Source: Candidatus Hydrothermales bacterium (GTDB taxonomy: Bacteria > Hydrothermota > Hydrothermia > Hydrothermales > JAJRUZ01). Taken from it: DNA of 45,016 bases. The notes under the pieces were generated by a model that saw only the letters and a list, made by a program, of their open reading frames with translations, was not told the origin of the DNA and did no database searches. The stretch covers positions 1 through 45,016 of the forward strand of contig JBCNVI010000010.1 of NCBI GenBank assembly GCA_039630235.1, in the 5' to 3' direction. Shown here piece by piece: positions 1-8,532 of the stretch. The translations under genes were made by a program, and so were the position numbers. The number at the start of each line of letters is the position of its first letter. Position 1 is the first letter of the stretch.

Positions 1-1
1 A

Positions 2-1573
2 AGAAGAAGGACTCTTCCAGATGGTAGAGTTTGGAAATTGGGTGATATTATCTATTCAACCCCTCTTGTAGTTGGACCTCCAACTGAAAGATATGATCTT
101 ATTTATGGAGATGTCAGTTATAATGAATTTTATAGAGCTTATAAGAATAGGAGGACCGTTGTTTATGTAGGAGCAAATGATGGGATGTTCCATGCCTTTA
201 ATTCAGGGAGACTAACAGAAACAGGAAATGATCTTTCACCATTACAGATAGATCCTGCTGGTTATTCTATTGGAGATGAAATTTTTGCTTATATTCCTTT
301 TAATCTTTTGCCTCATCTTAAGTGGTTACCAAGAAATGACTACTGCCATGTATACTACGTAGATTTGAAACCTTATCCCACAGATGTTAGGATATTTACT
401 CCTGGTCCTATTCATACAAACGGTTGGGGAACAGTAATTGTAGGAGGCCTTAGACTTGGAGGAACTTTATATAATACTCCAACAAAGGTTTATTCCTCTG
501 CTTTCTTTTTAGCAGATGTTACAAAGCCTGAAAATATTACAATTTTATGGGAAAAAAGATTACCAGATGGATCATATACTACTTCATTTCCAACCACATG
601 TAAAGTTGGAGGCAGTTGGTTTTTAGTAGTTGGAACAGGTCCTAACAATCTATCTAATGTAAATTCTAATCAAGCTCCAAAGATATACGTACTTGATTAC
701 AGAACCGGGCAAATCCTTAGGACCTTTAACTTGCCTGTTAATTCTTCATTTGTAGGTGATATAATTTCAGTTGACTATGATCTTGACTATAATGTAGAAG
801 TACTTTACTTTGGAACAAATATACTTGAAAATCCTACTTTACCCAGATATGGTGGAGTGCTTTATAAAATAAAAACAAATGATGATCCCAATCCCAACAG
901 TTGGGCACTAGTACCAGTTTTTGATGCAGGAGAACCTATTATCTCATCACCTTCAGTAGGAATGGATAGTAGGGGTAGATTATGGGTCTATTTTGGGACA
1001 GGTAGGTTTTATACAAGAGAAGATGCCAATTACTTAGAAACACAGTATCTTGTAGGTGTAAGGGATGAGGATGCTTACTATAATCTGAATAATCTTCTTG
1101 ATGTCACGAATATAAGGGTTTTTGGACCTGATAGCGTTTTTATTGGTCAAGTAAGGATTTCCTTTAATGAGCTTGAGCGAAGGATTTCAACAGAATACAA
1201 GGGTTGGTATAGAAGACTTGTAGATGGAGAAAGATGTATTACAAACTCTGCTTTAATAGGCGGAATTGTTCTTTTTACTACTTTTAAACCTAAGTTTGAA
1301 CCCTGTGAAGCAGGTGGTACAGGTGCACTTTATGCTCTTTATTACTTAACAGGAACAGCTTACTATAAGCCAATTGTAGGAGAATTAGCTACAGGTGAAA
1401 ATTTACCTTCAATTTCTACTGGTCCTGGCGCTCCTTCAGAACCTACAGTATATGTGAGTACTGAGGGAGAAAAAGTTTTTGTTCAACTTGGAACAGGTGG
1501 TATCTTTGAAACTGAATCTCCTCTTCCCTTTTCACCACAAAGATCAAGAGTTATTTTCTGGAAGGGTAGATGA
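2..1573 (+). CDS. PilY1-like type IV pilus tip/biogenesis protein, C-terminal part (5' end outside window)
   Basis: The frame is open from the first bases of the window, so this is the 3' portion (about 524 codons) of a longer gene. The TTG at 38 is probably internal. The segment LGDIIYSTPLVVG followed by YVGANDGMFHAFN is the hallmark entry to the PilY1 C-terminal beta-propeller. A later stretch around residue 245, DYDLDYNVEV, resembles the calcium-binding loop of PilY1, which links calcium to pilus extension and retraction. Further repeats (WVYFGTGRFY, VQLGTGG) look like propeller blades. PilY1 proteins are exported and sit at the pilus tip or cell surface, acting in adhesion and twitching motility. 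Two small exported proteins follow on the same strand. The family call is secure from motifs; the specific role is inferred. Confidence 0.85.
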   Translation, partial: RRRTLPDGRVWKLGDIIYSTPLVVGPPTERYDLIYGDVSYNEFYRAYKNRRTVVYVGANDGMFHAFNSGRLTETGNDLSPLQIDPAGYSIGDEIFAYIPFNLLPHLKWLPRNDYCHVYYVDLKPYPTDVRIFTPGPIHTNGWGTVIVGGLRLGGTLYNTPTKVYSSAFFLADVTKPENITILWEKRLPDGSYTTSFPTTCKVGGSWFLVVGTGPNNLSNVNSNQAPKIYVLDYRTGQILRTFNLPVNSSFVGDIISVDYDLDYNVEVLYFGTNILENPTLPRYGGVLYKIKTNDDPNPNSWALVPVFDAGEPIISSPSVGMDSRGRLWVYFGTGRFYTREDANYLETQYLVGVRDEDAYYNLNNLLDVTNIRVFGPDSVFIGQVRISFNELERRISTEYKGWYRRLVDGERCITNSALIGGIVLFTTFKPKFEPCEAGGTGALYALYYLTGTAYYKPIVGELATGENLPSISTGPGAPSEPTVYVSTEGEKVFVQLGTGGIFETESPLPFSPQRSRVIFWKGR

Positions 1574-1584
1574 TAATGAAAAAA

Positions 1585-1596
1585 GGTTCAAATCCC
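1585..1596 (+). promoter_or_regulatory. T-arm-like leader motif (copy 1)
   Basis: GGTTCAAATCCC lies 26 nt upstream of the ATG at 1623. It is one of seven related elements (GGTTC-W-A-N-Y-CC) in front of start codons in this window, and is identical to the T-arm core of the tRNA-Gly at 15048-15119. Its function is unknown. Confidence 0.4.
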
Positions 1597-1622
1597 TTTA
1601 AAAAGTTTTAACAATTTTAAAA

Positions 1623-1946
1623 ATGAAAAGATTTTTGATATTTTTTCTTTTAATCTTTTTTACCGGAACCCTTTGGGCAGATTGGGTTGAAGGAAGTGAT
1701 ACCCTTACTTTGTATGAAGTTAAGGAAAACTTATTTTATTTTGAAGAGTATATGATTCCCTTTAAAGCAGATTATACTTTACCTTCCCTTATTCAATCTA
1801 AAAAGTTCATTAATAGATCAAACGAAGCTGAAATAAAACTACCTGCAAAAGTCTTTATTAAATACCTTTTAAATGTGACCGGAGAAGAAGATATTAAATT
1901 TCACGAGATAAAAATTATCTCCTTTGAATATATAAAGAGATTGTAA
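1623..1946 (+). CDS. small exported protein of unknown function
   Basis: This 107-residue protein has a clear Sec signal peptide: a lysine/arginine start, a hydrophobic core rich in F, L and I, and a likely cleavage after LWA. The mature part is about 88 residues, acidic and aromatic, with no motif I recognise. It lies between the PilY1-like gene and a lipoprotein gene on the same strand, so a periplasmic accessory role in the same system is possible but unproven. The T-arm-like motif at 1585-1596 lies in its leader. Confidence 0.6.
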   Translation: MKRFLIFFLLIFFTGTLWADWVEGSDTLTLYEVKENLFYFEEYMIPFKADYTLPSLIQSKKFINRSNEAEIKLPAKVFIKYLLNVTGEEDIKFHEIKIISFEYIKRL

Positions 1947-1966
1947 ACTGATTACTTTATCTGGAA

Positions 1967-2845
1967 ATGAGGTATCTGATTCCTTTAGTTCTCATTTTCT
2001 TGGTTTTCTGCAAGAAGGAAATAAAGAAAGAAAAGGGCGTACCTTTTGAAATAGAATTTGCAGAAATTAATAGTAAAAAACCGTGTGTAAACGATATTGT
2101 AAGTGTAAATTATGTCTTAAAAGGGGAGACTAAGGAAGCTAAGGTAATTGTTGAGTGGTATGTAAACGATAAAAAGGTTTCTGAGGGCTCAGAGTTTAAA
2201 TTAGAAAATGTAAAAAAGAAAGATAAAATTTATGCGGTTTTAGTCCCTTTTAGCAAAGGGGTTAAGGGAAAGCCCTATTCCACAGAACCTGTTTATGTGG
2301 CAAATAGTCTACCAGTAGTTGAGCGTGCTTATTTTAATCCAGAAGTTATATACTCCAATACAGAAAAAGTTAAGGTAATTCCACAAGGCTATGACCCTGA
2401 CGGAGAGACGATTATTTTTTTTGCACGATGGAGAATTGGTAACTTTTACCCCGCTGATTCTTCACTAGAAATCTCTTTAAAAAATTTAAAAGAGGGAGAC
2501 ACAGTAGAAGCATTTGTTTACGCAAGAGATAACGAATCTCGTTCGTATAAATCATACTCCCTTTATACTTTAGTTCAAAACTCTCCACCCCAGATTTATA
2601 AAGAAGATTTTTTTATTAAAGAAAATAAAATTTTTGTAAAATTCTTTGCAAAAGACCCTGACAACGAAAACCTATCCATTGAACTAATTAGCTCAAATGT
2701 TTCTCCTCTTGAAATAAAAAGTAATGAACTTACCCTTGTTTTTCCCTACGATCAAAAAGTAAACGAGCTTAAATTAGACGTAAAGATCTCAGATACAAAA
2801 GATAACTACATCCTCAAGAGCCTGCTTTTAAATATTAAAAGATAG
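1967..2845 (+). CDS. lipoprotein with Ig-like repeats, function unknown
   Basis: The 292-residue product starts with a short signal peptide ending in the lipobox-like LVFC, so the cysteine near residue 15 is the likely lipid anchor. The rest reads as two or three beta-rich Ig/cadherin-like modules with recurring YDPDGE and KDPDNEN loops, typical of calcium-binding extracellular repeat domains. It follows the small exported gene by 20 nt and is followed by a bidirectional terminator-like hairpin. The protein is probably anchored in the outer or inner membrane facing the periplasm. No enzymatic motif was seen. Confidence 0.65.
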   Translation: MRYLIPLVLIFLVFCKKEIKKEKGVPFEIEFAEINSKKPCVNDIVSVNYVLKGETKEAKVIVEWYVNDKKVSEGSEFKLENVKKKDKIYAVLVPFSKGVKGKPYSTEPVYVANSLPVVERAYFNPEVIYSNTEKVKVIPQGYDPDGETIIFFARWRIGNFYPADSSLEISLKNLKEGDTVEAFVYARDNESRSYKSYSLYTLVQNSPPQIYKEDFFIKENKIFVKFFAKDPDNENLSIELISSNVSPLEIKSNELTLVFPYDQKVNELKLDVKISDTKDNYILKSLLLNIKR

Positions 2846-2854
2846 AAAACCATA

Positions 2855-2896
2855 ACCCCTCCCTTGCTTGTTACGAGAGTAGATCGTTAGAGGGGT
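2855..2896. terminator. hairpin between convergent genes, probable bidirectional terminator
   Basis: ACCCCTC (2855-2861) pairs with GAGGGGT (2890-2896), enclosing a smaller ACGA/TCGT hairpin. It lies between the lipoprotein gene (+) and pgk (-). The U-tract is weak (TATTTATT on the + strand), so Rho may also be involved. Confidence 0.5.
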
Positions 2897-2906
2897 ATTT
2901 ATTAAT

Positions 2907-4064
2907 CTAAGAAAGAACTTCTATTCCGGGTAAGCTTCCCTTTTCTATAAACTCGAGTGAGGCACCTCCGCCTGTTGAAACAAAAGATATTTTATTTTCC
3001 AACTTTAGTTTTTTCACAGCCGTTACTGTCTCTCCACCTCCACAGAGAGAAAAGGCACCCTGTGAAGTAACCTCTGCAATTTTTTTAGCTATTTCGTTTG
3101 TTCCTTTTGCAAAAGTTCTATTTTCAAAAACACCCATCGGTCCATTCCAGAAAATCGTTTTTCCCTTTGAAATTTCTTCCTTAAACATCTGAATCGTCTT
3201 TTCTCCAATATCATAACCAGCATAACCCTCTGGTATCTCCTCACCTTCTTTATATTTTTTACTCTCTGGTAATTCAGCGTATCTTGCATCTACTGCAACA
3301 ACAAGTTTTTCCTCAGGTAGCTTTTTAACTTCATCTACAAATTTTTCATCAAGTATTGACTTTCCAATACTTTTACCCTTTGCTTTCCAGAAAGTGAACA
3401 TCATTCCCCCACCTATCAAAACTTTATCACATTTGTTAACGAGTGTCTTTATTACTCCGATCTTATCTTCTACCTTTGCACCACCAAGCACAGCTATAAA
3501 GGGCCTCTCAGGATTCTCCGTTATTTTCTTTAAACTATTAATTTCTTTCTCAAGTAAAAAGCCAGCATACTTTTCCTCAAAGAGTTTTGGCAATGTGTAA
3601 ACTGAAGTATGCTTCCTATGAGAGGCAGCAAAGGCCTCATTTACATATATATCCGCCAGTTCCCTCCATTTCTTGGCAAGTTCAATGTCATCTTTCTCTT
3701 CGCCCTCTTCAAATCTTGTATTTTCAATAAGTAAGACCTCTCCCTCCTTCATTTCATTTATTATCTTTAAAACCCCTTCACCATATAGTTCTTCCGTGTA
3801 TCTTATGTCTTTCTTCAAAAGTCTCTTCAGTTTCTGTGCAACTGGTTTCAAGGAAAATTCAGGACTCCTTTGACCTTTCGGCCTCCCAAGATGGCTTGCC
3901 AGTATTACCTTCCCCCCCTTTTCAATCAAGAACTTTATTGTGGGGATTGTTTCCTTTATCCTGGTATCGTCAAGAATTTTTCCTTCCTTAATTGGCACGT
4001 TAAAGTCAACTCTAAGAAAAATTCTTTTACCTTTTATATCACCAATTTGATTTAAACTTTTCAT
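2907..4064 (-). CDS. pgk: phosphoglycerate kinase
   Basis: This 385-residue enzyme transfers phosphate between 1,3-bisphosphoglycerate and ADP, the first ATP-yielding step of glycolysis. Diagnostic segments are RVDFNVPIKEG near the N-terminus, SHLGRPKG (about residue 57), GGAKVEDKIGV (about 193), FWNGPMGVFE (about 305) and GGGETVTAV then STGGGASLEF at the C-terminus, which form the nucleotide-binding site. The length is slightly short for bacterial PGK (about 390-400). It lies 14 nt downstream of gap in the usual gap-pgk order, with a GGGGAAA Shine-Dalgarno just before the ATG. Confidence 0.98.
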   Translation of the reverse strand: MKSLNQIGDIKGKRIFLRVDFNVPIKEGKILDDTRIKETIPTIKFLIEKGGKVILASHLGRPKGQRSPEFSLKPVAQKLKRLLKKDIRYTEELYGEGVLKIINEMKEGEVLLIENTRFEEGEEKDDIELAKKWRELADIYVNEAFAASHRKHTSVYTLPKLFEEKYAGFLLEKEINSLKKITENPERPFIAVLGGAKVEDKIGVIKTLVNKCDKVLIGGGMMFTFWKAKGKSIGKSILDEKFVDEVKKLPEEKLVVAVDARYAELPESKKYKEGEEIPEGYAGYDIGEKTIQMFKEEISKGKTIFWNGPMGVFENRTFAKGTNEIAKKIAEVTSQGAFSLCGGGETVTAVKKLKLENKISFVSTGGGASLEFIEKGSLPGIEVLS

Positions 4065-4078
4065 TTTACTTTCCCCTT

Positions 4079-5089
4079 TTACTCTTTTTCAGCTATAAAC
4101 TCAAGCAGGTCAACTACTCTTACTGAATAGCCCCATTCGTTGTCATACCAACCAGCTACCTTAACAAGATTTTCAACAGTTTCTGTTAGTGTAGCATCAA
4201 AGATGCACGAGTGTGGATTACCGATAAAGTCTGATGAAACAAGGGGTTTATCGCAGTATTCAAGATACTTTGGCATTTCTTGGGAAGCCTTTTTAAAGGC
4301 CTCATTTACTTCTTCTTTTTTCACCTCCCTTTCTACAATTGCTGTAAAGTCACATAGAGATACAGTAGGAGTTGGAACTCTTATAGCAACAGCCTTTAAC
4401 TTACCTTTTAATTCTGGGTAAACAAGTTCTATTGCCTCAGCGGCTCCTGTGGAAGTTGGGATTATGTTTAAAGCAGCTGCTCTTGCCCTTCTTAAGTCCT
4501 TATGGATCTGATCAAGTATTCTCTGATCATTTGTATAAGAGTGAATTGTGGTCATTTCTCCCTTTTGAATTTTGAAATTTTCATGTACAACTTTTACAAG
4601 GAAGGAAAAGCAGTTTGTAGTACAGGAGGCGTTTGATATTACAAAGTGTTTCTTAGGATCGTACATATTATCATTTATTCCAAGTACAATCGTAACGTCT
4701 GGTTTTGTGCCTTTTCCAGGAGCAGTTATTACGACTCTTTTTGCTCCGGCATCTATGTGAGCTTGAGCTTTTGTTCTATCTGTAAAAACCCCGGTTGCTT
4801 CAACTACATAATCAATTTCAAGATTTTTCCAGGGAAGTTTTGCTGGTTCCTTTTCTGAGAAAGTGAGTATTTTTTTGCCATCAATTAAAAAGCCATCCTT
4901 TTCAACTTTTATCTCTTCTTTTGTAATTCCAAAAATTGAGTCGTATTTATAGAGGTGGGCAAGGGACTCACTATCTGCAAGGTCATTTATTGCTACAAAT
5001 TCAAGGTTTTCCCTCTTTAAACCCTCCTTTAGAACTTGCCTTCCAATTCTTCCAAAACCATTTATAGCAATTCTTACTTTTTTCTTCAT
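4079..5089 (-). CDS. gap: glyceraldehyde-3-phosphate dehydrogenase
   Basis: This 336-residue NAD(P)-dependent enzyme of glycolysis and gluconeogenesis carries the Rossmann motif INGFGRIG at the N-terminus, the catalytic cysteine in SNASCTTNC (about residue 153) and the C-terminal WYDNEWGYS signature. It is first in the gap-pgk operon. A probable promoter (TTGTTT-18-TATAAT on the minus strand, TATAAT at about 5137-5142) leaves a leader of about 40 nt containing a T-arm-like motif. Confidence 0.98.
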   Translation of the reverse strand: MKKKVRIAINGFGRIGRQVLKEGLKRENLEFVAINDLADSESLAHLYKYDSIFGITKEEIKVEKDGFLIDGKKILTFSEKEPAKLPWKNLEIDYVVEATGVFTDRTKAQAHIDAGAKRVVITAPGKGTKPDVTIVLGINDNMYDPKKHFVISNASCTTNCFSFLVKVVHENFKIQKGEMTTIHSYTNDQRILDQIHKDLRRARAAALNIIPTSTGAAEAIELVYPELKGKLKAVAIRVPTPTVSLCDFTAIVEREVKKEEVNEAFKKASQEMPKYLEYCDKPLVSSDFIGNPHSCIFDATLTETVENLVKVAGWYDNEWGYSVRVVDLLEFIAEKE

Positions 5090-5108
5090 ATTTGTTTTAA
5101 ACTAAATT

Positions 5109-5120
5109 GGGATTTGAACC
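5109..5120 (-). promoter_or_regulatory. T-arm-like leader motif in the gap 5' UTR (copy 2)
   Basis: On the minus strand this reads GGTTCAAATCCC, 19 nt before the gap ATG and downstream of the putative -10 box, so it would be transcribed. It is identical over 12 bases to copy 1 and to the tRNA-Gly T arm. Confidence 0.45.
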
Positions 5121-5158
5121 GTTTCTATATAGAAGTTTATTATAACAAAACTTTTCTT

Positions 5159-5189
5159 TTGAAAACAAAATACCGTGTTAACCTATAAT
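5159..5189 (+). promoter_or_regulatory. promoter of the bamD-lpxA-arcC chain
   Basis: TTGAAA (5159-5164) and TATAAT (5184-5189) are separated by 19 nt. The -10 box ends 10 nt before the ATG at 5200, so transcription would start at or within a few bases of the start codon and give a nearly leaderless mRNA. No Shine-Dalgarno is visible. Confidence 0.6.
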
Positions 5190-5199
5190 ATTTTTAACA

Positions 5200-5829
5200 A
5201 TGAAAAAATTTATTTTAATTCTTTTAATACTTTTGGTTGGGTGTTCCTTTAAGATTTTCAAGAGGACTGTGCCTGAGGAATTAGGAATTGAAAGGCATTT
5301 CGCTCAGGGTATTTACTATTTTTATAAGGGTAAGTATGAAAAAGCAAGATTTTATTTTAACAAGGTTTTATTTTCAGGAGAGATAAGAGAGTTTAGTGAT
5401 GATGTACAGTTTTACATCGCAAAGTCCTATTTTTTAGAGAGAAATTTTGAAACCGCCCTGTCAGAATATAATTTTCTCTTAAGTCAGTTTCCTAATTCGG
5501 AGCATCTGGAGGAGGCCGAATTTGATATTATAAAAGTTGAAATTTTAAAAGTCTCATCGCCCTTACATGAAACTCATGAACTTGAAAAAGTTTTACCTAA
5601 GATAGATAATTTCTTAAAAAAATATCCTAATTCAAAATTCAGTGATGAATTAATGGGATTAAAAAATATAGTTTTAAACATCTTAGCTGAAAAAATTTAC
5701 TCTATAGCAAGACTTTATGAGAATTTAAAGAAATATTATTCAGCTGAAATTTACTATAAAGAGCTGATTGATAAGTATCCGGATACTATATGGGCAGAAA
5801 AGGCAAGAAAAAAAATTAACAAAAAATGA
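5200..5829 (+). CDS. bamD: BamD-like outer-membrane assembly lipoprotein (TPR)
   Basis: The 209-residue product has a lipoprotein signal ending in LVGC (cysteine about residue 15) and several TPR-like helical pairs such as YYFYKGKYEKARFYF and FLERNFETALSEYNFLLSQFPNS, the classic BamD layout. BamD is the periplasmic TPR lipoprotein of the Bam complex that inserts beta-barrels into the outer membrane; a BamA-like barrel occurs at 19663-21036. It is the first gene of a tightly overlapping chain and overlaps nadD by 4 nt. A generic TPR lipoprotein (YbgF/CpoB type) is the alternative. Confidence 0.75.
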   Translation: MKKFILILLILLVGCSFKIFKRTVPEELGIERHFAQGIYYFYKGKYEKARFYFNKVLFSGEIREFSDDVQFYIAKSYFLERNFETALSEYNFLLSQFPNSEHLEEAEFDIIKVEILKVSSPLHETHELEKVLPKIDNFLKKYPNSKFSDELMGLKNIVLNILAEKIYSIARLYENLKKYYSAEIYYKELIDKYPDTIWAEKARKKINKK

Positions 5830-6401
5830 AAAAAGTGGGAGTATACGGCGGAGCCTTTGACCCACCCCATATAGGTCACTTTTTAATTGCCCAAGAAGTT
5901 TATGAAAAATTACAACTTGATAAACTATATTTTCTTGTTTCATACAAACCTCCTCATAGAGAGGTGAAAGCAGAATTTGAGGACAGATTGAAAATGGTAG
6001 AGCTAATGCTAGATGGGTCATCTTTTTATGTCTCTGACTTCGAATCTAAACTTAACTTTACACCAACCTACACAGCTATTGTTTTAAGTGAGTGGAAAAA
6101 AAGAAATAAAGATGAGGAAATTTATTTTATAATGGGTCAAGATCAATTTTTAAACCTTGAAAAATGGTATGAATATAAGAAACTATTTGAACTTTCAAAA
6201 ATTGTGGTCTGCAAAAGGCAGGGGGACGAAATCAAAAAATTGAGTAATTTTAAAGAAAAAGTAATTTTTCTTGACACAAGAATTATTGAAATTTCATCTA
6301 AAGAGATAAGGGCTAGGATAAAGGAGGGTAAAAGTATACACCTTATGGTTCACCCTGAAGTGGAAAAATATATAAAGGAAAGGAGGCTTTACTTAAAATG
6401 A
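5826..6401 (+). CDS. nadD: nicotinate-nucleotide adenylyltransferase
   Basis: This 191-residue enzyme adenylates nicotinate mononucleotide in NAD synthesis. The nucleotidyltransferase signature GGAFDPPHIGH sits at residues 8-18, giving the HxGH ATP-binding motif, and the C-terminal ISSKEIR corresponds to the ISSTxxR motif. Length is normal for NadD. It overlaps bamD by 4 nt and the next gene by 4 nt, so translational coupling is likely. Confidence 0.95.
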   Translation: MKKVGVYGGAFDPPHIGHFLIAQEVYEKLQLDKLYFLVSYKPPHREVKAEFEDRLKMVELMLDGSSFYVSDFESKLNFTPTYTAIVLSEWKKRNKDEEIYFIMGQDQFLNLEKWYEYKKLFELSKIVVCKRQGDEIKKLSNFKEKVIFLDTRIIEISSKEIRARIKEGKSIHLMVHPEVEKYIKERRLYLK

Positions 6402-7309
6402 GACTAATCTATTCTTCAAGATACGAAATTGACATAGGACCTCACGTTTTCCCAACTAAAAAGTATAGATTAATTAAGGAAAAACTAATAGAGGAGGGTA
6501 TTGCTAAAGAAAGTGATTTCTTTGAACCAGAACCAGAATCCTTTGAAGAATTAAAGATTGTTCACACTGAGGAGTATTTAGATGACTTAAAGAATTTAAG
6601 ATGGACAAGAAGGACAATGTTTTCTGAACTCCCCTTAAATAAAGAAGTTGTTGATTTTTACCTAATCGGGGCAAGGGGCACCTATCTTGCCGCGTTAGAT
6701 GCTCTTGAAAAAGGGCTAGGTATACATATTGGCGGTGGTTGGCATCATGCCTTTGCTGATAAAGCTGAAGGGTTCTGCTATATAAATGATCTTGCCTATG
6801 CAGTAAAAAGATTAAAAAAAGAAAATAAAATTAAAGGGGCTTTAGTTATTGATCTTGATGTTCACCAGGGTAACGGTACAGCAAAAATATTTGAAAATGA
6901 CGAGGATGTTTTTACTTTTTCAATTCATCAAGAAGACCTCTATCCTGTACCTAAACAGAGAAGTGACTTAGATATAGGCCTTTGGAGTGGCACTGGAGAA
7001 AAGGAGTATTTGGAAGTTTTAGAGGAATCACTTTCTAAAATATTTGAGGGAAGAACCTTTGACCTTGTCCTATATCAAGCAGGAGCTGATCCGTATGAAA
7101 AGGATCTCCTTGGAAATTTAAGGTTAACTAAAGAGGGCTTAAAAAAGAGAGATGAAATTGTTAGAAGATATACTCTTGAGAGGGGTTTTAAAGTTGTAAT
7201 AACTCTGGGTGGTGGGTACTCTTCAGATATCAGAGATTTGATTGAAATACATTCAAATACTATAAAGGTGTTTCTGCTATGGAAAAGAGAAAGACAATCA
7301 AGGATGTAA
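6398..7309 (+). CDS. histone deacetylase-family (AcuC/class IV-like) Zn-dependent deacetylase
   Basis: The 303-residue protein has the deacetylase core: GGGWHHA (tandem active-site histidines, about residue 115), DLDVHQGNG (zinc ligands Asp and His, about 152), QAGADPYEKD (third zinc ligand Asp, about 228) and a C-terminal LGGGYS. Prokaryotic relatives remove acetyl groups from lysines or from small amines such as acetylpolyamines. The substrate here cannot be read from sequence. It overlaps nadD by 4 nt and lpxC-fabZ by 31 nt, an unusually deep overlap within an envelope/NAD operon. Confidence 0.88.
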   Translation: MRLIYSSRYEIDIGPHVFPTKKYRLIKEKLIEEGIAKESDFFEPEPESFEELKIVHTEEYLDDLKNLRWTRRTMFSELPLNKEVVDFYLIGARGTYLAALDALEKGLGIHIGGGWHHAFADKAEGFCYINDLAYAVKRLKKENKIKGALVIDLDVHQGNGTAKIFENDEDVFTFSIHQEDLYPVPKQRSDLDIGLWSGTGEKEYLEVLEESLSKIFEGRTFDLVLYQAGADPYEKDLLGNLRLTKEGLKKRDEIVRRYTLERGFKVVITLGGGYSSDIRDLIEIHSNTIKVFLLWKRERQSRM

Positions 7310-8532
7310 TAAAGTTTGTCGGAAAGGGTCTTTATACTGGGGGTCACGCAGAGATAGTCTTAAAACCAAATGATAAAAGGGGTATTGTTTTTTATGTAGA
7401 TGGAAAGTTTTTTCCGCTAAGTGAAGTTCAGTTTGTATATAACAAAAGAGGAGTATCTCTAATTTTTGAAAATAGGACTCTGATGTACGCTGAACACCTG
7501 ATGTCAGCTCTTTATGGCTCTGGTGTTGATGATTGTATAGTTGAGGTAAAGAGTGAAGAAGTGCCCTTTTATGACAGCTCTGCAAAATTCTTTGTTGAGA
7601 AAATAATGGAAGTAGGTATAGAGGAAAAAGATGATCCCTTAGAATTTTATGTTATAAAAAGACCTTACTCAAAAAATTTTGGTGGCCCAAGGATTTCTAT
7701 TTTACCAGATGATAAATTAGAGATAAATTATAGATTTACCCATGAGCCTTACAAAAAGTATAGTTTTAATTTCATATTTGATGTTGAAAGTTATTTTAAA
7801 GAAATAGCTTCAGCAAAGACTTTTATAACTTATGAAGAGGCAAAAGAGCTAAAAGAAAAAGGATATTTTAAGGGAGCAGATGAAAAAACGGCGCTGATTT
7901 TTAAAGACGGAGATGTAATAGATAAGGATTTGGTAACTTTTGAAAATGAGCCAGCTAGACACAAAATCTTAGATATACTTGGTGATATTTATTTAACAGG
8001 AAAAAGATTTAAAGGAAAATTTATTTTTGAGGGTACAGGTCATAAAGAAACTTTAGAGTTTATTCCGTTTCTTGAGGCTTTTTCAGGCTCTGGGTATGAG
8101 CTTAACTCAGAGGAAATTAGAAAGATTTTACCTCATGATTATCCTTTCTTGCTAGTTGATAGGATACTATCTGTTGAATCTGATAGAATTGTGGGAATTA
8201 AGAATGTAAGCTATAATGAAAATTTCTTTGTGGGGCACTTTCCAGAGCTGAAAATTATGCCAGGAGTTTTAATTGTTGAAGCCTTAGTTCAAACAGGTGG
8301 TATAATGATATACGAGAAATTTAAGGAAAAATACGATTTAAAAAATAAGTTGCCAATATTTACAGGGATAGATAATCTTAGGTTTAGAAATATGGTTTAT
8401 CCGGGCGATACCCTGTATATGGTTGTGAACCTTTTAAGATTCAAGGGAAAAGTTTGTAAAATTAAGGGTTTTGTTCTTAAAGAAGAGGGTATTGTCTGTG
8501 AAGGAACCTTTACAGCTTTAATTTCTGAGTAA
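7279..8532 (+). CDS. lpxC/fabZ: bifunctional LpxC deacetylase / FabZ dehydratase
   Basis: This 417-residue fusion has two domains. Residues 1 to about 268 are UDP-3-O-acyl-GlcNAc deacetylase, the committed step of lipid A synthesis. Zn/catalytic positions are visible in AEHLMSAL, ARHKILDILGD and GTGHKETLEF. Residues about 275-417 are the hotdog-fold 3-hydroxyacyl-ACP dehydratase FabZ, with LPHDYPFLLVDR, GHFP and MPGVLIVEALVQ carrying the catalytic His and Glu. The fusion is well known in Bacteroidota and appears in some other phyla. The start matches canonical LpxC N-termini, so the 31-nt overlap with the upstream gene is real. lpxA overlaps the stop codon by 1 nt. Confidence 0.95.
   Translation: MEKRKTIKDVIKFVGKGLYTGGHAEIVLKPNDKRGIVFYVDGKFFPLSEVQFVYNKRGVSLIFENRTLMYAEHLMSALYGSGVDDCIVEVKSEEVPFYDSSAKFFVEKIMEVGIEEKDDPLEFYVIKRPYSKNFGGPRISILPDDKLEINYRFTHEPYKKYSFNFIFDVESYFKEIASAKTFITYEEAKELKEKGYFKGADEKTALIFKDGDVIDKDLVTFENEPARHKILDILGDIYLTGKRFKGKFIFEGTGHKETLEFIPFLEAFSGSGYELNSEEIRKILPHDYPFLLVDRILSVESDRIVGIKNVSYNENFFVGHFPELKIMPGVLIVEALVQTGGIMIYEKFKEKYDLKNKLPIFTGIDNLRFRNMVYPGDTLYMVVNLLRFKGKVCKIKGFVLKEEGIVCEGTFTALISE

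Noticed and set aside
5115-5120. TTGAAC inside the T-arm-like motif as a -35 box for the opposite strand
   Set aside because: Several copies (1585, 11729, 36831) have no gene on the other strand to drive, and the orientation always follows the downstream gene.
7298-7585. Antisense and shadow open frames such as those over lpxC, pgk and alaS
   Set aside because: They overlap well-identified enzymes, have atypical residue composition and no recognisable motifs.
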